Below, in pieces: positions 1 to 5,631 of a stretch of DNA of 6,267 nucleotides (positions are counted from its first letter, which is position 1; each line of letters opens with the position of its first letter). Where the stretch lies: NCBI GenBank assembly GCA_030045215.1, contig JASIBJ010000712.1:1-6267 (forward strand), written 5' to 3'. The DNA is from Streptosporangiaceae bacterium. GTDB lineage: Bacteria > Actinomycetota > Actinomycetes > Streptosporangiales > Streptosporangiaceae. The position numbers were made by a program, and so were the translations under genes. The notes beneath the pieces were generated by a model that searched no databases, was not told the origin of the DNA, and saw only the letters and a program-made list of their open reading frames with translations.

Positions 1-909
1 CAGGCCGCGGTGTCCAAGTCGACGGTGTCGTCGGTCTGCCAGGCCATCAAGGACGACCGCGGCTGCTGGGCGCGCCGTCGCCTAGACGACGTCACCCTGG
101 ACTACTTGTTCCTGGACGCCAGCTTCTTCCGCATGCATCCCGGCTCGTGACCGGCCGAGCCGGTGCTGGCCGCGTGGGGCATTACCACGGTTGGCAAACC
201 CGCGTTCATCGGCCTGGCCCCGGGCACCGGCGAGTCGGCCGACGCCTGGGGCGGCTTCCTGGCCGACCTGAAAGACCGCGGCCTGGTCAGCCCGCTGCTG
301 GTCATCTCTGACGGCGCACCCGGCCTGACCGGCGCGATCGAGCAGGCCTTCTCCCAGTCCTTGCGCCAGCGCTGTGTGATTCATCGATGCCGGGACCTGC
401 TGGCGAAGATCCCGGCCGGGATGCAAGCGGAGGTCAAGGACGCCTACTGGGCCATCTTCGATACTGGTGAGCTCAACACGCCGCCAGGGCCGAAGCTGGC
501 GCAGATCGTGGATGGTCGCATTGACGCTTTCGCCGGCAGGTACCAGGCGCTCTACCCGGCCACGGCCAAGGTCCTGCTCACCGACCGGCAGGGTCTGACC
601 GCCTACCTGCGCTTCCCCGCCGAGCACCACAACCGGATCCGGCACTCCAACTTCATCGAGCGGACCTTCGGCGAAACCCGCAGACGAGTAAAGGTCATCG
701 GCCGGCTCCCCGGCGACACCAGCTGCCTGTCCCTCGTGTGGGCCGTGCTCGACCGCGCATCGGCCGGCTGGCGCGGCCTGGCCATGACCAGCGACGGGCT
801 GCGCCTGCTGCAGGACCTGCGCCGCTGCCTGCTCGACCCGCCCCGCCAGCTGCGGCCGCAGCCCAGCGTGGCCGGTGATCAGCCCGCAACTGGCACTGCC
901 GCCGCCTAA
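1..909 (+). pseudogene. IS256/Mutator-family transposase, 5'-truncated by window edge and interrupted by an in-frame stop
   Basis: Cut-and-paste type DDE transposase of the IS256 (Mutator) family. The frame is open from base 1, so the N-terminus lies outside the window. The first 49 residues contain the helix-turn-helix-like SKSTVS stretch and the YLFLDASFF motif with the first catalytic Asp (115-117). Frame 1 then hits TGA at 148-150, just after the HPGS stretch, and stays open to the TAA at 907-909. Downstream are the second Asp in VISDGAPGL (310-312), the C-x2-H pair in CVIHRC, and the Glu-bearing NFIERTFGETRRR stretch (about 649-687). A CGA-to-TGA change would explain the stop. A GTG at 163 could in principle restart translation, but that product lacks the DNA-binding domain and the first Asp, so an active enzyme is unlikely without readthrough. 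The family is clear. Terminal inverted repeats could not be identified, and the right end should lie in the 67 bases before the next gene. Confidence 0.88.
148..150 (+). other. In-frame TGA nonsense codon in the transposase
   Basis: This TGA is in frame with the conserved transposase sequence on both sides: the catalytic DASFFRMHPGS ends directly before it, and PAEPVLAAWGIT resumes directly after it. No frame shift is needed to keep family similarity, so this is a point nonsense change rather than a deletion. A C-to-T transition of an Arg CGA codon is the simplest origin (inference). Confidence 0.85.
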
Positions 910-964
910 CTACCAGCAGGCGCGCTGGGCGGGCCGATGTCCGGCCGGCACGTCTCATCCACCC

Positions 965-971
965 GGAAGGA
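965..971 (+). promoter_or_regulatory. Ribosome binding site of the SDR gene
   Basis: GGAAGGA lies 5 bases before the ATG at 977. It decides the start: the same frame is open further upstream (a GTG at 875), but that extension runs into the transposase coding region and has no family resemblance. The ATG at 977 begins a normal SDR N-terminus. Confidence 0.75.
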
Positions 972-976
972 ACACC

Positions 977-1807
977 ATGGGCTTCGAGAACAAGATCGGC
1001 ATCGTAACCGGCGGAGCCGCCGGGATCGGCGAGGCGCTCTGTTACGAGCTGGCACGCCGCGGAGCGCACGTCGTCGTGGCCGACATCAACGGCGAGGACG
1101 CCGACCGCGTTGCCACCGCCATCGCGGGCGACATCGGGCGAGCCGAGGCCCGCCGCGTCGACGTGGCCGACGAGCAGGATGTCAGGCGCCTGGTCGAGGA
1201 GACCGCCGCCGCGCACGGGCGCCTGGACTACCTCTTCAACAACGCGGGCATCGCGATCGGCGGCGACGCCCGGGACCTGACTCCCGCCCACTGGCGGCAC
1301 GTGCTGGACGTCGATCTGCACGGCGTCCTGCACGGCACGCTCGCCGCCTACCCGATCATGGCCAGGCAGGGCTCCGGGCACATCATCAACACCTCGTCAG
1401 CCACCGGCCTGCTGCCCCAGCCGATCAATGCCCCCTACTGCACGGCCAAGCACGCCATCGTGGGGCTGTCCCTCTCGCTGCGCCTGGAGGGCGCCGACCT
1501 CGGGGTGAAAGTCAGCGCCGTCTGCCCCGGCTACGTGCGCACCAGCATCTACCAGAACACAGTCCTGGCCGGCCTGCCCCGCGAACAGGCAACCCGCAAG
1601 CCGGTCAAGATGATCGAGGCCGCACAGGCGGCAGTGCTGATCCTCGACGGCGTGGCGCGCAACCACGCGCTGATCGTCTTCCCCGGCTACGTGCGCTGGG
1701 GCTGGCGCGCATATCGCATATTCCCCCGCGTCGTCGAGCGGGTCTTCCTCATCAGGGTGAGGCAGCTACGCAGATACCGGACGTCCTCGGCCGAGACACA
1801 CCCATGA
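977..1807 (+). CDS. SDR family NAD(P)-dependent oxidoreductase (SadH-like)
   Basis: Cytosolic classical short-chain dehydrogenase/reductase of 276 residues that would interconvert an alcohol and a carbonyl using a nicotinamide cofactor. The Rossmann motif TGGAAGIG is at residues 11-18. Asp36 at the end of the second strand favours NAD(H) over NADP(H). NNAG is at 88-91, the catalytic Ser is in NTSSATG (about 140-141), the YCTAK catalytic Tyr154/Lys158 pair is intact, and CPGYVRT is at 183-189. The C-terminal 40 residues are basic and aromatic (FPGYVRWGWRAYRIFPR), a tail seen in mycobacterial SadH-type and fatty-acyl or lipid-related SDRs. Length is normal for that group. The gene lies 67 bases after the broken transposase, in the same direction, and has its own ribosome binding site. 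The substrate cannot be read from sequence; lipid or hydrophobic alcohols are only a guess from the tail. Confidence 0.92.
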   Translation: MGFENKIGIVTGGAAGIGEALCYELARRGAHVVVADINGEDADRVATAIAGDIGRAEARRVDVADEQDVRRLVEETAAAHGRLDYLFNNAGIAIGGDARDLTPAHWRHVLDVDLHGVLHGTLAAYPIMARQGSGHIINTSSATGLLPQPINAPYCTAKHAIVGLSLSLRLEGADLGVKVSAVCPGYVRTSIYQNTVLAGLPREQATRKPVKMIEAAQAAVLILDGVARNHALIVFPGYVRWGWRAYRIFPRVVERVFLIRVRQLRRYRTSSAETHP

Positions 1808-1830
1808 GCACGCTCAAACTGTCGCTGTAA
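1804..1830 (+). pseudogene. 8-codon open frame overlapping the SDR stop, possible stump of a lost gene
   Basis: The SDR stop sits in an ATGA overlap. The ATG at 1804 opens MSTLKLSL and stops with TAA at 1828-1830. ATGA overlaps are the usual sign of a translationally coupled next gene in high-GC actinomycetes, but here nothing recognisable follows. It may be the first codons of a deleted downstream gene, or chance. The peptide is too short to assign. Confidence 0.3.
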
Positions 1831-1926
1831 CCGGCTAACATCAGAAACCGCGAGAGGAACCTAGGCCCGGAACTTACACCGAAATCCGGACGCCACCTCT
1901 GTCCCGCAACGGCTCCTGTGTGCTGT

Positions 1927-1932
1927 TAGCGT
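1927..1932 (+). promoter_or_regulatory. Possible -10 element for leaderless transcription of the antitoxin gene
   Basis: TAGCGT fits the actinobacterial TANNNT -10 pattern. Its last base is 6 bases before the A of the ATG at 1939, the spacing expected if transcription starts on the start codon. There is no Shine-Dalgarno-like sequence before this ATG, which agrees with a leaderless message. No convincing -35 was seen about 17 bases further upstream. The rest of the 1831-1938 gap is less GC-rich than its surroundings and holds no gene that I can see. Confidence 0.3.
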
Positions 1933-1938
1933 CAACGT

Positions 1939-2196
1939 ATGGCCTATCCACTGGCTGCCGCTCAGATGCACTTGGGTGAACTCGTCGCTGAGGCGCGGCA
2001 AAGCCGCCGCGCAGTGACCATCAGCGAGGAGGGCAAGCCAGTCGCCGCGGTGATCAGTATTGATGACCTCGCCGACCTCGAGGATCGCGCGGCGCTCGCG
2101 GCGCACCTGGCAGACAAGGCCGCCCGGAGAGATGGCGTAAGCCTCGATGAACTGGACGGCGCACTCGACCGGATCGATGCAGAGACCTTGTCGTGA
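1939..2196 (+). CDS. Type II toxin-antitoxin antitoxin, Phd/YefM family (orphan)
   Basis: Small antitoxin of 85 residues, a normal length for Phd/YefM. The N-terminal half (about 1-45) has the family pattern: PLAAAQMHLGELVAEA, then AVTISEEGKPVAAVIS, then the DDL motif at 42-44. This half would dimerise and bind the operator of its own gene. The C-terminal part (about 50-85) is charged and helical, rich in Asp, Glu and Arg, as expected for the toxin-wrapping segment. The ATG at 1939 has no ribosome binding site and may be read leaderless. A RelE/ParE-, YoeB- or Doc-type toxin should follow directly. The stop overlaps a GTG (GTGA), but that frame closes after 12 codons, so the toxin seems to be lost. 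The family call is firm; whether the protein still works alone is unknown. Confidence 0.85.
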   Translation: MAYPLAAAQMHLGELVAEARQSRRAVTISEEGKPVAAVISIDDLADLEDRAALAAHLADKAARRDGVSLDELDGALDRIDAETLS

Positions 2197-2231
2197 GCCT
2201 GACCGTCGTCGGCCGCCAGACGGCTACGTAA
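2193..2231 (+). pseudogene. 12-codon remnant at the toxin position
   Basis: A GTG overlapping the antitoxin stop (GTGA) opens VSLTVVGRQTAT and ends with TAA at 2229-2231. Its position and overlap are what a co-translated toxin would show, and a short beta-strand-like start followed by basic residues resembles the N-terminus of RelE/ParE-type toxins in a general way. Only 8 bases separate it from the end of the convergent DUF1638 gene, so no full toxin fits. It is most simply a truncated toxin start (inference). Confidence 0.4.
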
Positions 2232-2245
2232 CCTCATCTTCAGGC
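2197..2245. terminator. Possible hairpin between the convergent antitoxin and DUF1638 genes
   Basis: GCCTGA (2197-2202) pairs with TCAGGC (2240-2245). Directly inside it, CCGTC (2203-2207) pairs with GACGG (2219-2223), leaving a one-sided internal loop of 16 bases. The position between two convergent gene ends suits a bidirectional terminator. There is no U-tract and the stems are short, so this is a weak call. Confidence 0.2.
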
Positions 2246-2908
2246 CGAGCGGACGAGCAGCTCCAGTTCGCGCTCCAGCCCTGCCGTACCGGTGTCGATG
2301 ACGTGCAGTGGGAGGCCGAACCGGATCGCGATCGCTTCAGCCTGGGCATCAAGGTCCACGTTGCGGTCGGTAGCCAGCCAGGCCAGCCGGCGGTAGTGCC
2401 CGAAATAGTCGGTCCACAACTCCGGGTGCCGGTCGAGCCCGAGCCCGGCCACGACCGTCCGGTCGAAGGTGCGCACGAGATAGTCGGTCAGCAGGTACGT
2501 GCCGGGCTCTTGTTCCAGCAGCGCTGCGACCCGGTCCGCGCCGCCGAGGACGTCGTAGCAGTGCAGTCCGGCTAGCCGCATCAGGCCGAGCCGCTCGCAG
2601 ACTTCGTCGAGCGCGCCGTAGCTGCCGCAGTCGGCGTAGCCGAGCACGACCCGATGGCCGCGCGATTGCAGCTCGCGGGCCAGCCGCTCGGCGGCGGGCG
2701 CGATCTGGTCCGGCCGGTTGTGCAGGCTGGCCGGCAGCGCGTGCACCTGGACGTCCCAGCCGTGGTCGGCGGCGATCCGGCGCACCAGGCCGGCCAGCGC
2801 GCCGCAGGCGATTACCGCGACCCCGGGAGGATCGCCCGCCTCACGCCGGGAACTGGAGCTGGTCGACGAACGCGTCGTTGAAGTCGGCCCGGTCGGAGAG
2901 CTCGACAT
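2240..2908 (-). CDS. DUF1638 domain protein, last gene of the corrinoid methyl-transfer operon
   Basis: Protein of 222 residues of the DUF1638 family, which has no established biochemical role but is recurrently encoded beside corrinoid methyltransferase genes. Family-like stretches are VIACGALAG (32-40), LHNRPDQIAP (62-71), GYADCGSYGALDEVC (90-104), LHCYDVLGG (115-123) and GTYLLTDYLVRTFDR (136-150). Cys94, Cys104, His116, Cys117 and Asp119 stand out as possible metal or cofactor ligands (inference). No signal peptide or membrane segment is seen. The family core begins near residue 30. The first 28 residues are Ser/Thr/Arg-rich and encoded out of frame within the RACo 3' end. The ATG at 2908 is nevertheless chosen because a strong Shine-Dalgarno sequence precedes it and no ATG, GTG or TTG occurs between it and the core. 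A rare ATT start near residue 33 is the alternative. The 68-base overlap implies translational coupling to RACo. Confidence 0.85.
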   Translation of the reverse strand: MSSSPTGPTSTTRSSTSSSSRREAGDPPGVAVIACGALAGLVRRIAADHGWDVQVHALPASLHNRPDQIAPAAERLARELQSRGHRVVLGYADCGSYGALDEVCERLGLMRLAGLHCYDVLGGADRVAALLEQEPGTYLLTDYLVRTFDRTVVAGLGLDRHPELWTDYFGHYRRLAWLATDRNVDLDAQAEAIAIRFGLPLHVIDTGTAGLERELELLVRSA

Positions 2909-4709
2909 ACCTCACCTCCCCGAGCAGGCCCTGGGCGGCGGCCCGCTCGCGGACCGAGAGCAGCGCCATCTTGGCGCCCTCGCCCGCGACGTTGCCGGCG
3001 CTGACGATCCGGAGGACTGGAAGCGGTGGCACCAGGCCGATGGCGATCGCGCTGGCGGCCGACAGGTAGCTGCCGAACGAGCCCGCCAGCAGCACCTGCT
3101 GGACGTCGGCCGGGCCAAGGCCTGCCTCGGCCAGCAGCACGCGCCAGCCCGTGGCGATCGCGGCCTTGGCGAACTGCAGTTCGCGCACGTCGCGTTGCGA
3201 CAGGTACAGCGACCGCCCGACATCGCCCGGCTCGCCCAGCCAGTGCAGCACGAACACCCGCTCCTGGCCGAGGAGGCAGAGCCGCGGCGCGAGCCACGGA
3301 GCGATGGCTTCAGCCGTGACGTCCGGCACGAACCGGCCCGAGCGGTCCAGCAGGCCGACCCGCACGAGCCCGGCGACGGCATCGACGAGGCCAGAGCCGC
3401 ACAGACCGGCCGGCTCGGCGTCGCCGATGACCTGCAGTGACAGGTCGTCCTGGCCGAACGACACGACCTCGATGGCGCCGGCCGCCGCCCGCATGCCGCA
3501 CCGGATCGCCGCGCCCTCGAACGCGGGCCCGGCGGGCGCCGCCGTGGCCAGCAGCCAGTCCCGGTTGCCCAGCACGATCTCGCAGTTGGTGCCGACGTCG
3601 ATAAAGAGCCTGGTCCGCGCGTCCCTGTTCATTCCCGCGGCCAGCAGCCCGGCGGTGATATCGCCGCCGGCATAGGCGCCGAATGCGGGGAACAGGAATA
3701 CCCTGGCCCGGGCGTGCACCGGCAGGTCGATGTTGCCCGCACCCACCACCGGGAACTGACGGGCGGCCATGATGAACGGCGCGACCCCGATCGGCTCGGG
3801 GTCCAGTCCGAGCACGAGGTGGGTCATCGTGGCGTTCCCGGCCACCGCCACCTCGGCAATGTCGGCCGGGTCGGTGCCCGCCTGGGCGCAGACCTCGGCC
3901 GTCAGCTCGGCCAGCGTCTGCCTGGCCAGCCGGCTGAGCCTGGCCAGCGCCGCCGGGTCCAGCATGGTCGCGCTGATCCTCGTGATGACGTCCGCGCCGA
4001 ACGGCTGCTGCTTGTTCAGCGCAGAAGCGACGGCAAGCGGAGTCCCGGTGGTGAGGTCGAGCAGGGTCGCGACGACCGTCGTCGTGCCGAGGTCGAACGC
4101 GATCCCGTGCAGCCGACCGGTGGTGTCGCCTGGCTGAACGTCGATCAGCTCGTCGTCGACGATCACCGCGGTCACGCGGAAGTCCGCTTCGCGCAGCACC
4201 CGCCCGAGCGACCGCAGCATGCCGATGTCGACGTGCAGCTCAAGGTCGTCCAGGCCGTCCAGTACTCGCTCCAGGTCGGATCGCTGGTCGGCAAGCGTGG
4301 GCTCGCTCAGTTCCAGGTACCGCTTCTGCGCGGCCGGGCGCAGTATTACCTGGCGGCCGACGCCGACCGTGGCCGCCTTGGGCCTGGTCGTCAGCGGCGG
4401 TACCTCGATCTGCAGATCGGCCTCGGCCTGCGCCCGGCACGCCAGGCGCCAGCCACCTCGCAGCTCGTCGGCGGTGAACGCCCGCGTGTCCAGCGCGGAG
4501 ACGGGCACGCTGCCGCCAGCGACGCGCACCTTGCACTTCTTACAGGTGCCATGACCGCCGCAGGTGGAGTCGATGGCGACGCCGTTCCAGCTCGCGGCGT
4601 CGAACAGCGTGACGCCGGGCGGAACCCGCACCTGCTTGCCATCCGGCAGGAACCGCAGGTCGACGCGGGCCGGCGCCGCGACGGCGGGACCAGCATCGCC
4701 CGTGATCAT
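2841..4709 (-). CDS. RACo-like corrinoid activation protein: [2Fe-2S] ferredoxin domain plus ASKHA ATPase (DUF4445)
   Basis: Cytosolic protein of 622 residues that would reduce inactive Co(II) corrinoid back to Co(I) at the cost of ATP, as RACo/RamA-type activators do. The N-terminal ferredoxin domain (about 15-105) has Cys50, Cys56, Cys59 and Cys91 in a C-x5-C-x2-C-x31-C pattern for one [2Fe-2S] cluster. A linker of about 100 residues follows. The actin-like ATPase part shows FDLGTTT (205-211), GADVITRIS (238-246), VAGNATMTHL (289-298), FPAFGAYAGGDITAG (340-354), FIDVGTNCEIVLGN (369-382), GLCGSGLVDAV (435-445), LAGSFGSYL (541-549) and GNVAGEGAKMAL (572-583), all as in the family. The length is typical. 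The ATG at 4709 is the only possible start, because a stop lies 42 bases upstream in frame; its ribosome binding site is weak. The gene begins 46 bases after the methyltransferase stop, and its last 68 bases overlap DUF1638. The two-cysteine RamA type with C-terminal [4Fe-4S] clusters is excluded by the domain order. Confidence 0.93.
   Translation of the reverse strand: MITGDAGPAVAAPARVDLRFLPDGKQVRVPPGVTLFDAASWNGVAIDSTCGGHGTCKKCKVRVAGGSVPVSALDTRAFTADELRGGWRLACRAQAEADLQIEVPPLTTRPKAATVGVGRQVILRPAAQKRYLELSEPTLADQRSDLERVLDGLDDLELHVDIGMLRSLGRVLREADFRVTAVIVDDELIDVQPGDTTGRLHGIAFDLGTTTVVATLLDLTTGTPLAVASALNKQQPFGADVITRISATMLDPAALARLSRLARQTLAELTAEVCAQAGTDPADIAEVAVAGNATMTHLVLGLDPEPIGVAPFIMAARQFPVVGAGNIDLPVHARARVFLFPAFGAYAGGDITAGLLAAGMNRDARTRLFIDVGTNCEIVLGNRDWLLATAAPAGPAFEGAAIRCGMRAAAGAIEVVSFGQDDLSLQVIGDAEPAGLCGSGLVDAVAGLVRVGLLDRSGRFVPDVTAEAIAPWLAPRLCLLGQERVFVLHWLGEPGDVGRSLYLSQRDVRELQFAKAAIATGWRVLLAEAGLGPADVQQVLLAGSFGSYLSAASAIAIGLVPPLPVLRIVSAGNVAGEGAKMALLSVRERAAAQGLLGEVRYVELSDRADFNDAFVDQLQFPA
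2911..2921 (-). promoter_or_regulatory. Strong Shine-Dalgarno sequence inside RACo that sets the DUF1638 start
   Basis: On the minus strand GGGGAGGTGAG precedes the ATG at 2908, with 6 bases between GGAGG and the ATG. It is the best ribosome binding site in the window. In the RACo frame the same bases encode Leu-Gly-Glu-Val-Arg of a GEVRYVEL stretch that looks conserved in the family, so part of the match may come from protein constraint rather than selection for initiation. Confidence 0.6.
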
Positions 4710-4759
4710 GACGGCACCGTTGTCATGGCGTGCCCACGGTCAAGAGGCGACACAGTCAT
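4706..4759 (-). other. 17-codon open frame bridging the methyltransferase stop and the RACo start
   Basis: An ATG overlapping the methyltransferase stop (ATGA, 4759-4756) opens MTVSPLDRGHAMTTVPS and ends in the TGA of a second ATGA (4709-4706) whose ATG is the RACo start. The frame therefore fills the 46-base gap exactly and would carry terminating ribosomes onto the RACo start, which itself has only a weak ribosome binding site. The peptide matches nothing I recognise. The coupling role is an inference; the geometry is directly visible. Confidence 0.35.
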
Positions 4760-5619
4760 GAGGCGCTCGCGGCCTGGCGGGCCCGGTGCGCCGCAATCCA
4801 CCCGGCCCCCCACGGGTCCTTGTCGGTCAGCAGGTCGGCGGCCTTGACCGCCTGCACCAGCTGGGCCGAGCGGGCGTCCATGATCGCGCTGGTCAGTCCG
4901 TTCGCGATCGCCATCGGCAGGAACGCGGCGCCGATGGCACTGCGCTCGGGCATGCCGAACGACACGTTGGAGGCGCCGAGCGTCATGTTCACGCCGAGCT
5001 CGTCGCGCAGCAGCGCGATGGTCTCCAGCGTGCGCAGGACGAGCGTTGTGTCGGCGCCGACCGGCATGGCCAGCGGGTCGAAGACGATGTCCTCGAGCGG
5101 GATGCCGTACTTGCCCGTGGCGACATCGACGATCTTGCGAGCCAGCTCGAGTCGCCTGGCTGGCTCCTCCGGGATTTCCTCCTCGTCGTTGGGCAGCGCG
5201 ATGACCGCCGCGCCATGGCGGGCCACCAGCGGCAGGATCGCGTCCAGCCGTTCATCCTCGGCCGTGACGGAGTTGACCAGCGCCTTGCCGTGGTAAGCGG
5301 AGAGTCCGGCCTCCAGTACCTCGACGATGGAGGAGTCCAGGCAGAGCGGCAGGTCGCACAGCGATTCGATCAGCGCTACCGCGCGCGTCATGAGCTCGGC
5401 CTCGTCGCACAGCGGTGCGCCCATGTTGACGTCCAGCATCATGGCACCGCCGGCCACCTGCTCGGCCACGTCCACCTCGACCCTGGACAGGTCACCCTTG
5501 CGGAGCTGCTCCTGGAAGATCTTGCGGCCGGTCGGGTTGATCCGCTCGCCGATGATGCAGAAGGGGCTCTCCCCGCCGATGCTGATTTGCCTGGTCGCGG
5601 ACGACAGGACGGTCTCCAT
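4756..5619 (-). CDS. Pterin-binding (DHPS-like) methyltransferase, methylcobamide:tetrahydrofolate type (MetH/AcsE/MtgA family)
   Basis: Cytosolic TIM-barrel methyltransferase of 287 residues that would move a methyl group between a methyl-corrinoid protein and tetrahydrofolate. Family motifs run through the whole length: IGERINPTGRK (23-33), MLDVNMGAP (61-69) with the pterin-contacting Asp, LCLDSS (92-97), KALVNSVTAE (112-121), DPLAMPVGAD (181-190), and LGASNVSFGMPER (214-226). The last carries the Asn that in MetH/AcsE-type enzymes helps activate the N5-methyl group; DAR follows at 248-250. True dihydropteroate synthase is unlikely, because the GASNVSFG type of motif and the corrinoid-gene neighbours point to methyl transfer. 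The start lies only 12 bases after the corrinoid protein stop, in a run of GC palindromes with no Shine-Dalgarno sequence, so coupling to the upstream gene is likely. In this context the direction is probably methyl-corrinoid to tetrahydrofolate (inference), as for MtgA in glycine betaine demethylation; AcsE of the acetyl-CoA pathway is the alternative. Confidence 0.9.
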   Translation of the reverse strand: METVLSSATRQISIGGESPFCIIGERINPTGRKIFQEQLRKGDLSRVEVDVAEQVAGGAMMLDVNMGAPLCDEAELMTRAVALIESLCDLPLCLDSSIVEVLEAGLSAYHGKALVNSVTAEDERLDAILPLVARHGAAVIALPNDEEEIPEEPARRLELARKIVDVATGKYGIPLEDIVFDPLAMPVGADTTLVLRTLETIALLRDELGVNMTLGASNVSFGMPERSAIGAAFLPMAIANGLTSAIMDARSAQLVQAVKAADLLTDKDPWGAGWIAAHRARQAASAS

Positions 5620-5631
5620 GGCCGCGGCCGC

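Noticed and set aside
82..645. 187-codon minus-strand frame opposite the transposase, and a similar frame at 695-1381
   Set aside because: Both are low-information antisense shadows. They cross or oppose genes with clear motifs, and the second spans the transposase-SDR junction.
1834..1930. 7-base inverted repeat GCTAACA (1834-1840) / TGTTAGC (1924-1930) at the two ends of the SDR-antitoxin gap
   Set aside because: A match of this length is fairly likely by chance in a gap of about 100 bases, and it does not extend on either side. It could be an operator or the ends of a small element, but nothing else supports that.
2718..3440. 240-codon plus-strand frame opposite DUF1638 and RACo
   Set aside because: It runs across two well-supported minus-strand genes, shows no domain, and its composition matches a reverse-complement reading.
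3714..4847. 377-codon plus-strand open frame opposite RACo
   Set aside because: It lies antisense to a gene with complete family motifs. The translation is Arg/Gly/Val/Gln-rich with no recognisable domain, the typical mirror of a GC-rich coding strand.
4756..5619. Assignment as folate-synthesis dihydropteroate synthase (folP)
   Set aside because: The GASNVSFGMPER and GERINPTGRK motifs and the flanking corrinoid and RACo genes fit the methyl-tetrahydrofolate transferase branch of the pterin-binding fold.
5620..5631. GC palindromes between the corrinoid protein and methyltransferase genes
   Set aside because: GGCCGCGGCC and GCGGCCGC are common by composition in such DNA and too short to call a regulatory site or terminator within a tight operon.
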